DNA of 64,000 nucleotides. Source: Thalassia testudinum. Taxonomy: Eukaryota > Streptophyta > Magnoliopsida > Alismatales > Hydrocharitaceae. Every line of letters starts with the position of its first letter. Within the stretch, counting starts at the first letter, position 1. This document shows positions 46,501 through 54,735 of the stretch, piece by piece. The stretch is from positions 36,042,501-36,106,500 of the forward strand of contig JAZHRO010000002.1 of assembly GCA_037157565.1 (NCBI GenBank), read 5' to 3'. The translations under genes were made by a program, and so were the position numbers. The notes under the pieces are model-generated. The model saw only the letters and a list, made by a program, of their open reading frames with translations. It had not been told where the DNA came from and searched no databases.

Positions 46501-48582
46501 TCACATAACTTCTCCAATGTTCCCTCCAATCTGACCCCAAGTTCTTATATCACACAGTTCGAGCTTTGTCTCCTAAAGAAAAACTACTGTTGGTCTCTAC
46601 TGTTGCAGATACCTTCACAAAGAGTGTTGACGAACCTCGTCCCTCAAACCATAGACATTCTAGTATACAATTTTTATATACCTTCCTCAGGAGACCCTAA
46701 CTTCTACTCCTGGTAGTCCCATTTCAAGCAAAACCTGCTCCAACCACTACATGATTGCTGCTTCTGGATCTGAATCCCAGTTCTGATTGCAGCTGCCAAA
46801 TCTGATGCATGAGCGGTCCCTTCCATCAGGTCCCCAACTGGAGGACAACAGGCAGTAGGCATCCCTATCAGCCCGGAGTATAAAGCCAATGAAACCTGCC
46901 TCTGCTGAGTGGTCCATAGAGCAAACCTGCTGCAGAGGTCGCGTCATTACACCCAAGTTTGGTTGGATAGGCAATGATGACCTTAAACCAGGAGCAGGAC
47001 AGCTGTGGTGATTGCTGTGCCCTGGAGAGCCTGCTGATTTGAGTTAGAATCTAGATCAGCTCCTAGATCCAACCTGTGGTCGGTGGCAGATGTGGCAAAT
47101 CTGGATCTGGACGAGGATCCAAGTCGAGAGGCGTTTGACACATATAGCTTAACTGTGGATATATGTTTGTGCCATTTTTATTCCAACATGCATCTACAGA
47201 AAATGGTTAGCTGAATAGTAGGTGGTTGGAGTCATCAACATTTTCCACAAATAATTTAACATCTAGAGATCTTATTTAATGAAGTTGATTGGAAAAATTG
47301 TAATGCAAGCATGAGATTACAAGGCAGGGAATTACTGTAAGCTATGAGAGGCGAGTAAGTTGCATTGCTTATTCTTAGTTAAAACTACTGTACAGTGTTA
47401 TATATGTTATATATACTGGTTTACATATCCCAAATGATGTGGCACTGAAATAGACACCAAACTGAAGTAATGTACCAATGTACACAGCAGCCCCACACTT
47501 CATTTCTTTTTCCCTTTCTCCTGCACGAGATGGACTTGTTCTACACATAGGGAGAAGAAACGTTAAAGGTGATTACCCTCTCAGGATAATTGAAAATTGG
47601 GCAGGATGCAGTCATCCAAAAAGCCTAGTACTTAAAAATAGATGATTAGTTGAAGAATTATAAGAAACCTCACTTACTAAATATGAAACAAGTACAATGG
47701 AAAAGGGAATAATATATGCAACATCCCCCCTAAGATGGAGCACAAATACTCAACAGGTCTAGCATGCAATAAAGTGATTAAATAGTTTTCTTTACCACGC
47801 TAATATCAGTTGACCTGGCACCAGACATTCTTGCATTGGTGCACAACCAATTTTGATCCATATGCCCTGCTTTTAAGAAATTTTGATGTTCCATTAAAGG
47901 CAATAGTTTTTGGTAGTGCTACTCGAGTTTTTCTGTAATCTCTTATAGCCCGATCCTTCTAACCACTGCATAAGATGGAAATTTCACTTTTCTCCAGGTA
48001 ACTAGAGATCGAGCCTTGCGTGATTGGGTGCTAGATGAAACAGCTGATAACATGCATAGAAATTTTGGTTCAGGATATCCTGGAGGTACATACTTTAGTT
48101 TTTTGTTACGAAATTTGAAGTTGTCATTTGAGCTATGATCTTATTTCATACATTATTGTCAGATCCTGTAACAAAAGCATGGTTAGAGCATCACAAGCAC
48201 CCTGTCTTTGGATTCCCTACATTGGTGCGCTTCAGTTGGGGAACTTGTACTTCCTATATTAAGGATGGCATCGAGGTTGTATGGTAAGTTTCCCAAACTA
48301 TAGAAACCCCTGTTTTACAATAAGTGATGATGAGGATCCGTCTAATGGAAGGATGCCCTTAAGAAATTATTTCCTTATATTATGCCTGCAAATCTTTTTT
48401 CCAGGGAGGCTGACAGAGAGGATGAGTCATTTGGGAGTGGGAGCAACAAGCGCCAGATGAAATTGTCGAATCTTGGATTTACAGGATGCAAGAAAAGAAG
48501 CGAGGAAATTGAATCCAGTGGCAAAGGCCGCTGTAAGTTTTTCCAGTCTCGGAAACTCGAGCTTGTTAACAAATTCATCTGA
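21686..48582 (+). CDS. RNASEH2A: Ribonuclease H2 catalytic subunit A, 8 exons, about 27 kb
   Basis: RNase HII cleaves RNA of RNA-DNA hybrids and single ribonucleotides in DNA. In eukaryotes it acts in the nucleus as the catalytic subunit of the RNase H2 A/B/C complex in ribonucleotide excision repair. Exons 21686-21779, 21869-21940, 28918-29041, 29115-29202, 29314-29451, 47998-48085, 48163-48283 and 48405-48582 join to 903 nt (300 residues), close to the plant homologue I recall (just under 300). All introns are GT-AG and all phases agree. Carboxylates corresponding to human D34, E35, D141 and D169 are D23 and E24 ([12 protein letters not shown]), D130 (YLDTVGD) and D158 (SKKADSLYP). The GRG motif is at 26-28, and the ribonucleotide-sensing Tyr is Y199 (GSGYP). 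The start at 21686 matches the family N-terminus. Introns 2 (7.0 kb) and 5 (18.5 kb) are swollen by TEs. Confidence 0.96.
21869..21940 (+). CDS. RNASEH2A: RNASEH2A exon 2 (residues 32-55 plus 1 nt)
   Basis: The acceptor CTCCTCAG precedes [15 protein letters not shown], highly typical of the family. The donor GCTG|GTAACG splits Asp56 of the ADSKTL motif. Intron 2 then runs 6977 bp. Confidence 0.94.
21941..24958 (+). other. Intron 2, first part: no recognisable element
   Basis: This part has AT-rich intron sequence and scattered short ORFs without domains, for example 23462-23680. No LTR ends, TSD or RNA genes were identified. Confidence 0.4.
24959..26665 (+). mobile_element. Probable DNA-transposon relic with GATATATCG subterminal repeats
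   Basis: Both ends hold clustered palindromes of the type CGATATATCG: about 24975-25085 with five or more copies, and 26583-26650 with GCGATATATCCCGATATATCC and ATCGATATCGAT in inverted arrangement. Between them a decayed coding stretch includes an Asp-rich run (about 25310-25345) and a Ser/Tyr/Gly-rich segment (25549-25803: [13 protein letters not shown] and so on). That combination recalls the C-terminal tails of some plant hAT-like transposases, from memory only. No 8-bp TSD was found, so class and ends are uncertain. Confidence 0.35.
26666..27047 (+). other. Intron 2 spacer between two elements
   Basis: It is AT-rich. I see nothing identifiable. Confidence 0.4.
27048..28294 (-). mobile_element. 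Copia-derived element with one LTR, gag relic and inverted LTR end
   Basis: Read on the minus strand, an LTR (28294 down to 27761) is followed by a PBS, TGGTATCAGAGCC (27748-27760), and a copia gag relic (about 27690-27170, including [18 protein letters not shown]). Instead of a second LTR in the same direction, the far end (27048-27170) is a reverse-complement copy of the first ~120 bp of the LTR. Flanks GTAAT (27043-27047) and GTAAC (28295-28299) form a 4/5 TSD. The LTR is related to those at 52994 and 54201. It sits antisense in RNASEH2A intron 2. Confidence 0.78.
28295..28917 (+). other. Intron 2, last part
   Basis: The stretch contains normal-looking intron sequence leading to the pyrimidine-rich acceptor at 28905-28917. 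I see no other feature. Confidence 0.5.
28918..29041 (+). CDS. RNASEH2A: RNASEH2A exon 3 (residues 56-96 plus 2 nt)
   Basis: The acceptor TTTCTATAG completes Asp56 and reads [18 protein letters not shown], then [17 protein letters not shown]. The donor AAAAG|GTTCAT is weak but gives the correct phase. Intron 3 is 73 bp. Confidence 0.92.
29115..29202 (+). CDS. RNASEH2A: RNASEH2A exon 4 (residues 97-126)
   Basis: The acceptor TTCTACAG is followed by [18 protein letters not shown] and DMGVLLTE, matching the plant family without gaps. The donor is GAG|GTATAT. Intron 4 is 111 bp. Confidence 0.94.
29314..29451 (+). CDS. RNASEH2A: RNASEH2A exon 5 (residues 127-172)
   Basis: It carries two catalytic acids, D130 in YLDTVGD and D158 in SKKADSLYP. 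Their spacing of 28 residues equals that of human D141/D169. It ends SGASIVAK at the donor AAG|GTGACA, which opens the 18546-bp intron 5. Confidence 0.95.
29701..29869 (-). mobile_element. Short copia 3' LTR
   Basis: On the minus strand it starts TGTTGGAGTTC right after the PPT ACTTGAGAGGGAG. On the plus strand the TG...CA limits are 29701 and 29869. Its CTCTTTTAT...AATTACAT core resembles the short LTR at 62149-62281. The far limit is a guess. Confidence 0.5.
29877..31014 (-). pseudogene. Copia RT C-terminus and RNase H (3' part of pol)
   Basis: 30996-30679 reads [13 protein letters not shown], where the catalytic YVDDM is changed to YVNDM, then [11 protein letters not shown]. 30170-29877 reads [33 protein letters not shown] and [13 protein letters not shown], the typical end of copia RNase H. 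Stops and frameshifts separate the parts. Confidence 0.85.
31288..34716 (-). pseudogene. LINE ORF2: endonuclease, reverse transcriptase, zinc finger
   Basis: A single frame of about 1,140 codons starts [18 protein letters not shown] and has no frameshift, only in-frame stops at 34153 (TAG), 33706 (TAG), 32242 (TGA), 32221 (TAG), 31888 (TAG), 31534 (TAA) and 31288. The APE-type endonuclease shows NVRGLND, QETKWG and GGDFNVPL. The RT shows [28 protein letters not shown] and the catalytic YADDTIFF. The C-terminal zf-RVT-like finger shows [20 protein letters not shown]. The mostly intact frame implies a fairly recent insertion. The protein would nick target DNA and prime reverse transcription. 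Confidence 0.93.
35870..36619 (-). pseudogene. LINE ORF1: zinc-knuckle RNA-binding protein
   Basis: The 249-residue open stretch has a first CCHC knuckle ([14 protein letters not shown], about residues 39-52) and a second ([14 protein letters not shown]) in which the last Cys is Tyr. Gly-, Arg- and Glu-rich sequence follows. The frame stops at 35870, and open frames without clear domains continue to the ORF2 start (for example 35637-35185). In plant L1 elements ORF1 binds element RNA. A poly-C run (36567-36583) lies near its start. Confidence 0.75.
36645..37860 (-). pseudogene. Copia integrase and RT N-terminus
   Basis: 37851-37627 reads [22 protein letters not shown] then [19 protein letters not shown], the second half of the integrase core, including the catalytic Glu in NGVTE; the Asp of RSDNALEF has become Asn. 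Downstream the frame decays towards the RT, ending at [18 protein letters not shown] next to the LINE insertion. Confidence 0.8.
37977..38633 (-). pseudogene. Copia protease and GAG-pre-integrase region
   Basis: 38310-38633 includes [12 protein letters not shown] (expected DSGAS), [19 protein letters not shown] and [12 protein letters not shown], which are copia protease landmarks. Next comes [17 protein letters not shown] with CKPCQVRKH, the GAG-pre-integrase segment. Protease starts almost at the PBS, so the gag gene is deleted. Confidence 0.8.
38634..39114 (-). mobile_element. PBS and probable 5' LTR of the intron 5 copia
   Basis: The PBS TGGTATCAGAGC (minus strand, 38645-38634) abuts an LTR-like end ...CATCTACA. 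Upstream on the minus strand are a TATA-like CTATAAATGATG (about 38822) and a possible TG start at 39114. A segment at 39070-39125 recurs in degenerate form at about 39260-39315. Confidence 0.5.
40321..40342. repeat. Near-homopolymeric G tract
   Basis: About 20 G residues are interrupted by one A. This is a likely sequencing and assembly hot spot and potential quadruplex DNA. Confidence 0.9.
40514..40545. repeat. (GT)n(AT)n microsatellite
   Basis: Eight GT units run directly into about eight TA units. Confidence 0.95.
41021..41138. repeat. 60-bp tandem repeat, two copies
   Basis: The unit starting ACTTAATTATTAGTAAAACT is repeated at 41081 with a few changes. A weaker third copy lies upstream at about 40946-40990. 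Confidence 0.85.
42769..45019 (+). mobile_element. Non-autonomous copia-type LTR element with 247-bp LTRs, TSD AGCAT
   Basis: LTRs 42769-43015 and 44773-45019 are both 247 bp and roughly 85% identical by eye, mostly by transitions. A PBS (TGGTATCAGAGT, 43016-43027) follows the first and a PPT (CTTGAGGGGAAG, 44761-44772) precedes the second. The TSD is AGCAT at 42764-42768 and 45020-45024. TATA-like CCTATAAA(C/T)AG lies in both LTRs (near 42832 and 44835). The 1.76-kb interior encodes no recognisable gag or pol. It is a GC-rich block (about 43130-44050) and a purine tract (about 44095-44255). The LTR ends in CAACT/CAATT, not CA. Confidence 0.9.
45300..46980 (-). mobile_element. LINE fragment (endonuclease region), heavily decayed
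   Basis: Minus-strand reading in mixed frames gives [33 protein letters not shown], a [14 protein letters not shown] segment and [11 protein letters not shown], which are landmarks of a plant L1 endonuclease. Further on, [15 protein letters not shown] fits the DR...R-SL-F segment. It differs from the LINE at 31034-36626 and is much older. Ends were not defined. Confidence 0.65.
46981..47997 (+). other. Intron 5, last kilobase
   Basis: A TCCCCCCTAAGATGGAGCA segment near 47725 looks like the PPT and RNase H end of another minus-strand copia relic, but too little is left to define it. The acceptor of exon 6 ends at 47997. Confidence 0.35.
47998..48085 (+). CDS. RNASEH2A: RNASEH2A exon 6 (residues 173-201 plus 1 nt)
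   Basis: The acceptor TTCTCCAG is followed by [14 protein letters not shown] and NFGSGYPG. This continues exactly from SIVAK of exon 5 despite 18.5 kb between them. Y199 corresponds to the human ribonucleotide-sensing Tyr210. Confidence 0.94.
48163..48283 (+). CDS. RNASEH2A: RNASEH2A exon 7 (residues 202-241 plus 2 nt)
   Basis: It reads [19 protein letters not shown] then LVRFSWGTC, conserved in the family. The donor is ATG|GTAAGT. Intron 6 is 77 bp. Confidence 0.94.
48405..48582 (+). CDS. RNASEH2A: RNASEH2A exon 8 (residues 242-300, stop TGA)
   Basis: The acceptor TTTTTTCCAG completes Trp242. The tail includes [11 protein letters not shown] (about 257-267), which loosely resembles a PCNA-interacting QxxLxxF-type motif, and [20 protein letters not shown], conserved in plant homologues. 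The stop is at 48580-48582. The PIP reading is only a suggestion. Confidence 0.93.
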
Positions 48583-49055
48583 ATCTTTTTCCTCCCTTGT
48601 TTGTGTTTACTTGTCTATGCACTTATTATGGTAATGTTGCAAGATTAATACTCTTGTAAAAGATTGTTTTCATTCATGTCATAATTTTCAAGTGTTTAAC
48701 GGATTTTCCATTGTGTAGTGTCACCATTTAGGACGGTAAATTCTTATGGAAAGGGAACCATTAACTTTTTACAATGTCTTTCATTAAATGAATGTGATTC
48801 TTTCTTTTTCCCTGGAATTCATGATTTTATATTCATAATTAATTGGAAGGAGGATCTAAATTTAACTCTACATGGACTTCCCATCTTGTCTTGGATGAGG
48901 TATTGATTTAACTATGAGTATGTCCCCTTTTGCGGTCATTAGGATACTCTAGATGTCTGACACCTTTAACATGCTGAATTATAGCATGACTAATTTTTAT
49001 TATTGCTTTTAAAATCTTGATTACAACTAGTGAAAGGGAAAATGTAGCTCTTGGT
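48583..49055 (+). other. 3' flank of RNASEH2A
   Basis: This is probable 3' UTR and early intergenic sequence. No canonical AATAAA was seen close to the stop, so the poly(A) site is not placed. Confidence 0.4.
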
Positions 49056-49794
49056 GAGCACTTAGTCACTTGCCCTGCTCCTTTCTCTCTGTAAGCAAAC
49101 CCCATCACTTCCTCATTCCTCTGCTTGCAACTCTCCACCTGTCCCATCTCCCTCATCTCCTGTCTCCTTCCCCCCTCTGCCACCCCCTACCCCTCTGCAA
49201 CCTCCACCTCCCCCATCCATCATCCTCCCCCTTCCAAAAAAAAGCTATCTCCAAATAGGCAATGGCTGGTGCTCTATTGCAAGAAGGTTCTCCTCCCTCA
49301 TCCAAAAAGAAAAGCTATTGTTAGATAGGTGATGTCAGGTGCTATGTTGCTAGAAGGTTCTCTTCCGTAAGAAGGTGCTTTGCTATGCTTCTGCTTACTC
49401 TGTCACTGCCACAACCACATCTCTGTTCCATTCCTAAAGGGTTCCATGCAACTGCCAGAATAGGCGAGCACTTAGTCACCTGCCCTGCTCCTCCCTATCT
49501 GTAAGCAAACCCCATCACTTCCTCATTCCTCTGCTTGCACCAGTATAGGCGAGCACTCAGTCACCTGCCCTGCTTCTTCCTCTCTGTAGGCAAACCTCAT
49601 CACTTCCTCATTCATCTGCTTGCAACTCTCCACCTGTCCCATCTCCCTCATCTCCTTTGTCTCCTCCACCCCTCTGCCACCCTCTACCCCTCTGCAACCT
49701 CCGCCTCCCCCATCCGTCATCCTCCCCCTTCTAAAAAAAAGCTATCACCAGATAGGCAATGGTTGGTGCTCTGTTGCAAGAAGGTTCTCCTCCA
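49056..49794. repeat. Tandem duplication of a CT-rich segment (three partial copies)
   Basis: Copies start at 49056, 49466 and 49551, each with GAGCACT(T/C)AGTCAC followed by a CT-rich CCTCCCCCAT-type block and GCAATGG(C/T)TGGTGCTCT. The first copy is complete to 49465, the second is cut after ~75 bp, and the third is split by the solo LTR and resumes at 52316-52480. Unit length is about 410 bp. Confidence 0.85.
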
Positions 49795-50919
49795 TGATCA
49801 CGAAAATGTGTGATTTGTAAAATTTGAGAATTAAGTCGTTGCAATACGCAATTTTGATCGCTTTTAAATTTGTAAAGACCGAGTACTTGATGAGTATTCG
49901 GGTCGTCCCAAGAGAGGTAGGAATGCAATTTGAAATCACTTGAAATTTGGAAGTCAACTTTCTTTTTTTGTGTTTTGAAATATATATTTTTTAGGATTTT
50001 TGAATAAGGGCAAATCGGTTGCAGAGAGCGGGAATTCTAACTATGAGAAATAAAGGAACAAGTGCTTTGTTTCTCCAGCTCACTCCAAGCAAGGGAGGCT
50101 TGGAATAGTGGAGAAACAAGTCACAATAAAGAATCACAAGCTATCTAAAAGAATGGTAAAGGAATGCTTCTTAAAAAAGGAAATCATTTTACACGGAGAT
50201 TGGAGAACTCACAAGTACGAAGAATTCCTACTTGTAATCTCCAACAAAAAAAAATCAAAACACTAAACTACCATGCAACAAAGTACAAAAAAAATGTAGA
50301 AGAGAGCTTATGAAGAAGATGATGGTGTTGCAGAGTTTCCGCTCCAACTCAGGTTGCCCCTGGGTTGAAGGAAGCTTGCTCTTGACTCCTGGCTCTCCTT
50401 CCTTTTGGCAAGCCCTAGGTGGCATGGACCACCCTTGATTTCTCTTCCTTTGGACACCCTCCTTGCCTGGCCTTCCTCCTTGGTTTGGTGATGACACAAG
50501 GAAGAAGAAGAAGAAGTTGAAGCCACGAAGGAGATAGAGTGTCTCCTTGATCTTCTTCCTCCTCTCCTTCCTTCCTTGGATGTTGGTAATGGTGGATCTA
50601 GGTGGAGAAAAATGTAACCAAGGATGATCTTTTTGGTGGTAGTTAATGGCATATTTATAGAGTGGATGGGTGAAGGTTGGTGTTAACTAGTGGTTAAGGG
50701 TAGAATGGTGTGGTGGACGGCTAGGATTTAGGTAGGTAATGGATGGAGGGTTGATTAGGGTTGGCGTGAAGTGTAGGGTTGTGTTGAGTGGTGGTTATGG
50801 TGGAGTTAAATGGAGTTGGTGCCTACTTTTGTTGGGTTTAGGAGGGTTGGCGTGGAATGATGTGGATGGTTAAGATGGGTTGTTGGAGGGGTAGTTGTGG
50901 GATCTATGGCTATTGATGA

Positions 50920-51350
50920 TTGGCGCCAAATGGATGGATACATGGGTGTATGGTTAAGGTTGGTTAGGCTAGCGTTGGTGCCATCTTTGGGTCTAGAATT
51001 TGGCGCCAAAAAGGATGGACAAGATTTTCTCTAGGTGGGTAGTTAGGGATCCTAGGGTTAAGATGGTTTGGCGCCACATGAAGGGACTTGAGGAGGGCTT
51101 TGGTGGCTATTCATGGGTGGTGGTTACCACCCATTTTGGCGCCAAGTCTTCCTTCTAGAAGGGAGTCAAGGTGGTGCCAACTTTAAAGGGCTAGGATGTG
51201 GTTTGTGGAGGTATGGATGGTTGGGATTAAGGGGTTAAATTAGTGCCAAAATAGGGTAGTTATGGAGGTGTTTTTGGAGGGAATTTTGGTGGTGCCCTTT
51301 GGTGGTTAGTGGGGTGCAAGGATGGCTATTAGGTGGCGCCAAAAAGGGGG
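50920..51350. repeat. TTGGCGCCAA palindrome array in LTR U3
   Basis: GGCGCC cores lie near 50923, 51003, 51071, 51139 and 51336. Decayed GGTGCC/AGTGCC versions lie near 50968, 51174, 51244 and 51291. Spacing is about 35-80 bp. Most full copies are flanked by TT...AA. The sequence resembles E2F-type sites (TTSGCGC), an analogy only. Confidence 0.75.
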
Positions 51351-51449
51351 ATGGACTAGTAGCTTAGGTGGACTTAAGGTTAGGTGTTTTTGCTGGAGTT
51401 AGCTAGGTAGGCTCTTGGGTGATGGTAGATGGTCATGGAGTAGAAGAGT

Positions 51450-52085
51450 ATGTGTTGAGCTTAGCTAAGCTAGCTAAGCTAGCTTAGCTAGTAGGGTAGT
51501 AGTGGAGGAGCTAGGGTTTAGCTGAGAGAAAGTAGCCTTGAGCTGCTCTGAAGCTTGCGGGAGTTGACAGTTGTTGAAGAAGTCTTCTTGGGAGCTCAGC
51601 TACTCAACTTAAGCTAGCTAGTTCTTTGCTAGCTACTAAGTTGAATAGGTTGAGCTGAGTTGAGCTGGTTTCAACTATTCTGGAGCTAGGGGAAGCTGGC
51701 TGTGAACTTCTTTGCTGACCCAGCTTAGTTAGTTGAAGACTAGTAGCTAAGCCAAGTTGACTGGAGCTCTTGTGGGCTAAGTAGAGGTAGGATGAGCTGG
51801 AATGAGTTGAGCTGGAGCTGGAATGAATTGAGCTGGAGCTGGAATGAACTCCCGTCAACTAAGCTGAGCTAGCTAGAGCTCCCCGTGAACTGATTGGAGC
51901 CAGGATGAGCTATATTCAACCAAGTTGAGTTGGATCTGAGTTGCGTTGAGGTGAGTTGAGCTAAGTTGAGCTATCTTGAGCTACCATTCAGCTAAGATGA
52001 GCTGGATGGCGCTGGAGATAGCTAAACCTTACCCATGTGAGCTGACATCCAGTTGAGATGAGCTGGATCCAACTGGAGTTCAGCT
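51450..52085. repeat. Short AGCTGAGCTGG-type repeats
   Basis: The tetramer AGCT recurs very densely: GCTAAGCTAGCTTAGCTAG near 51465-51492, and GAGCTGGAATGAG/ATT units near 51797-51846. It reads as degenerate micro-repeats within the solo LTR. Confidence 0.7.
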
Positions 52086-52480
52086 GATTTGATCTCCTCC
52101 TTCACTTTCTGCCTTCTTGAGTACTAGGGTTTTAAAGGTTTGATCATCTGCTTATTTTTAACACTCAAGTAAACATGTTAAAAACACAAAGAATGCAATG
52201 CATGCCTAACCTAGATTATGCCTAAATGCAACCCGAAAACCCATTTACGGAGTTAAAAACCTAAGAGCTAGGTCTGTTTTAGGTCATAAGAATGATAATA
52301 AACTGGCGTTTATCACTCCCTTATCCAAAAAAAATGCTATTGCCAGATAGGTGATGTCAGGTGCTGTGTTGCTAGAAGGTTCTCTTCCATGGGAAGGCAC
52401 TTTGCTATGCTTCTGCTTACTCTGCCACTGCCACATTTCTGCTCCATTCCTAGAGGGTTCCTTGCAGCTGCCAGAATTAG

Positions 52481-52993
52481 CTTTCTGCCATTGGTAAGAG
52501 ATAGGTATTCAATTGAGTGTCTAGTCAATGTCCCATTACCAACAACCTTACAGTTATATTTCCTTATTGTAGCTCCTCAAGGATAGTAAAAAATAACACA
52601 TGGGAGTAAAAATGGCTTTTGTTCTTGCCTTAATTTGTTGTTTCCAGTACTTCATTTTTTAGTTTAAACCGTGCCAGTTATTTGATCTTATGGATGACTT
52701 AGTGGAAGCAGTATCTAGCACCTGGAAGAGCCCATTGTACAAAATCAAGGACGTAAAGTGCCTTTCTATCCTTGCTATATTCAGTTTGAATTTGAATTGG
52801 TAATCAACCCAATATAAGTTCTGATAGAATCTCTACATTTTCTTAAGGATCCACTACCAAGATATTAAGAATTTTCATGCCTAAGTAAATCATCAGATGG
52901 ATCGATTTAGATTGTGTGACTAGATTTGATCTGAGCAAAAACCTTTCCTGCTATTTCAGGGAAATTTGGTTCTTCATTGTTTCCTGTTTGAAT
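52481..52993. other. Spacer between tandem duplication and LTR element
   Basis: I see no feature. It ends in GAATT, the left TSD of the next element. Confidence 0.5.
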
Positions 52994-54735
52994 TTATCAA
53001 GAATTGACAAAATATTGGAGCGTGGAGACTCCAAGAGCGTGGGAAAAATAGTCCACGTGAGGGGGACTATGCATGTGTGGCTTGGAGGCATGCAGGAGCA
53101 CCACCATGTGGCTTGGTGGCTAGCTGGATGGTGGCCACAGTGGCTTAGGTGGGTGTCGGTTGGGGAGAGAGAGGAGAGGAGCCTCTTGGATGTTGGAAAA
53201 TAATTGTATTGCTCAAAATAGAAAAGATGGGAAGACTCTCTTTTTATAGAGAGAACATATCCCTACAATTGGAAACAAACCACATCTCTAAAAATAGAGA
53301 AAGATTTTATCTCATTAGAAAAGATTTTATCTTTAATCAAAATAAATTCCAACATATTTTCCTAAAATACTTTTACTAAAAATAGTGAAGCTTAACAATT
53401 AAGCAAAGATTCTAATTTGGTCTCTTGGATCACCAAAACTGCCGACCCTTGTAAGCCTTGAGATGTTGCCACGTGGCTTGCTGGCTGTCATGTGGTAGTG
53501 TCACGTGACTGGCTTTATTCCCAACACTCCCTTAAGCTGAAAGTCGGGAGGACGATGGCTTGCCGAACTTGATATTGCTACATCGTTCTTCTCTTGAAGA
53601 GTTGAGGATGATCTTTGTGTCTCTTCTTCTAAGCTTGAGAGTTGAGCCCTTCATCTTGGCATTCCCCGATGTGTTGGAGGGTTTCACATGCCTTCTCGTA
53701 AAGTATGGTGCCTTGCTCGTGAGCTAGAAAATACCTTCAACTTTTCTTCGAGCCAAGGTCACCAAGAGAAAGTGGAGAAGTCGATGCAGTCGTAGTGCTC
53801 TTCTAGAGGCTACATTGTGCCTCTTCTTCTTCTTGACTCGGAGTCGAAGCGATTGCTATGATGCTTGTTCTCTGCTCATTTGATCTGTTTGGTACCTTTT
53901 GTTTTAATAAAACCTCTTTTTTTGAAGAGTAAAAAATCAAATACAAATGTACCATATGATTTGAAATTTCTTCTGATAAATCTCCTCCTCTTTTCTGGGC
54001 CTCGAACTTCACCTTCTTTTCACTTGAGTCCAACGTGGTGTTGGTGACCACAGTGGAGGCTTTCGTTATCTTCTACAATCTTCCTTCAGCGTGTAAGGTG
54101 CCAAATTTGTCGAGGAAGTTTTTTTTGGATGCGAGAACCACCAACGTGTGGTCAAGATACCCACACGCACAGGGAGTCTAGACCGAAGACTCTGATACCA
54201 TGTTAAGAATTAACAAAATATTGGAGTGTAGAGACTTTAAGTGCGTGGGAAAAATAGTCCACGTAAGGGGGACTATGTACATGTGGCTTGGAGGTGTGGA
54301 GGAGCACCACTGTGTGGCTTGGTGGCCGGTTGGATGGTGGCCTAGGTGGGTGCCGGTTGGAGAGAGAGAGAAGAAAGAGAGGAGAGGAGCCTCTTGGATG
54401 TTGGAAAATAATTGTATTGCTGAAAATAGAAAAGATGGGAAGATTGTCTTTTTATAAAGAGATTATATCCCTACAATTGGAAACAAACCACATCTCTAAA
54501 AATAGAGAAAGATCTTATCTCATTAGGAAAGATCTTATCTTTAATCAAAATAAATCCTAACATAGTTTCCTAAAACACCTTTACTAAAATAGCTAGACCT
54601 TACAATTAAGCAAAGACTCTAATTTTGATCTCTTGGACCACCAAAACTGCTTGGCCCTTGTGGGCCCTGAGATGCTGTCACGGCACTTTCCAGGCTGCCA
54701 CGTGGCAGTCCACGTGGCTTGCTTTATTCCCAACA
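52994..54735 (-). mobile_element. Short copia-type LTR element with both LTRs, TSD GAATT
   Basis: LTRs are 52994-53526 and 54201-54735. On the minus strand, PBS TGGTATCAGAGTC (54188-54200) follows the 5' LTR, and a PPT-like CTTAAGGGAG (53536-53527) precedes the 3' LTR. The TSD is GAATT at 52989-52993 and 54736-54740. The interior (about 660 bp) keeps only a remnant of the start of gag. The start of the LTR has CACGTGG palindromes (near 53471, 53502, 54700 and 54711). It belongs to the same family as 27048-28294. It is non-autonomous. Confidence 0.9.

Larger units (their letters stand above)
49795..52315 (-). mobile_element. Solo LTR of a large LTR retrotransposon, TSD CTCC(A/C)
   Basis: Plus-strand ends are TGATCACG and GCGTTTATCA. 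On the minus strand it runs TGATAAACGCC...CGTGATCA. Flanks are ctcca (49790-49794) and ctccc (52316-52320). The uninterrupted paralog at about 49290-49300 shows the empty site. A minus-strand TATA (CTATAAATAT, 50651-50660) lies downstream of arrays of TTGGCGCCAA-like palindromes (about 50920-51350) and AGCTGAGCTGG-like repeats (about 51450-52080). No PBS or PPT flanks it. It is probably gypsy type, judged only by length. Confidence 0.78.

Noticed and set aside
49056..49794. Repeated CT-rich segment considered as a CRISPR-like or satellite array
   Set aside because: Only three unequal copies, eukaryotic context, and no spacer-repeat regularity.
53803..54051. Minus-strand ORF as a host gene
   Set aside because: It lies between the LTRs of the GAATT-flanked element and starts like its gag remnant.
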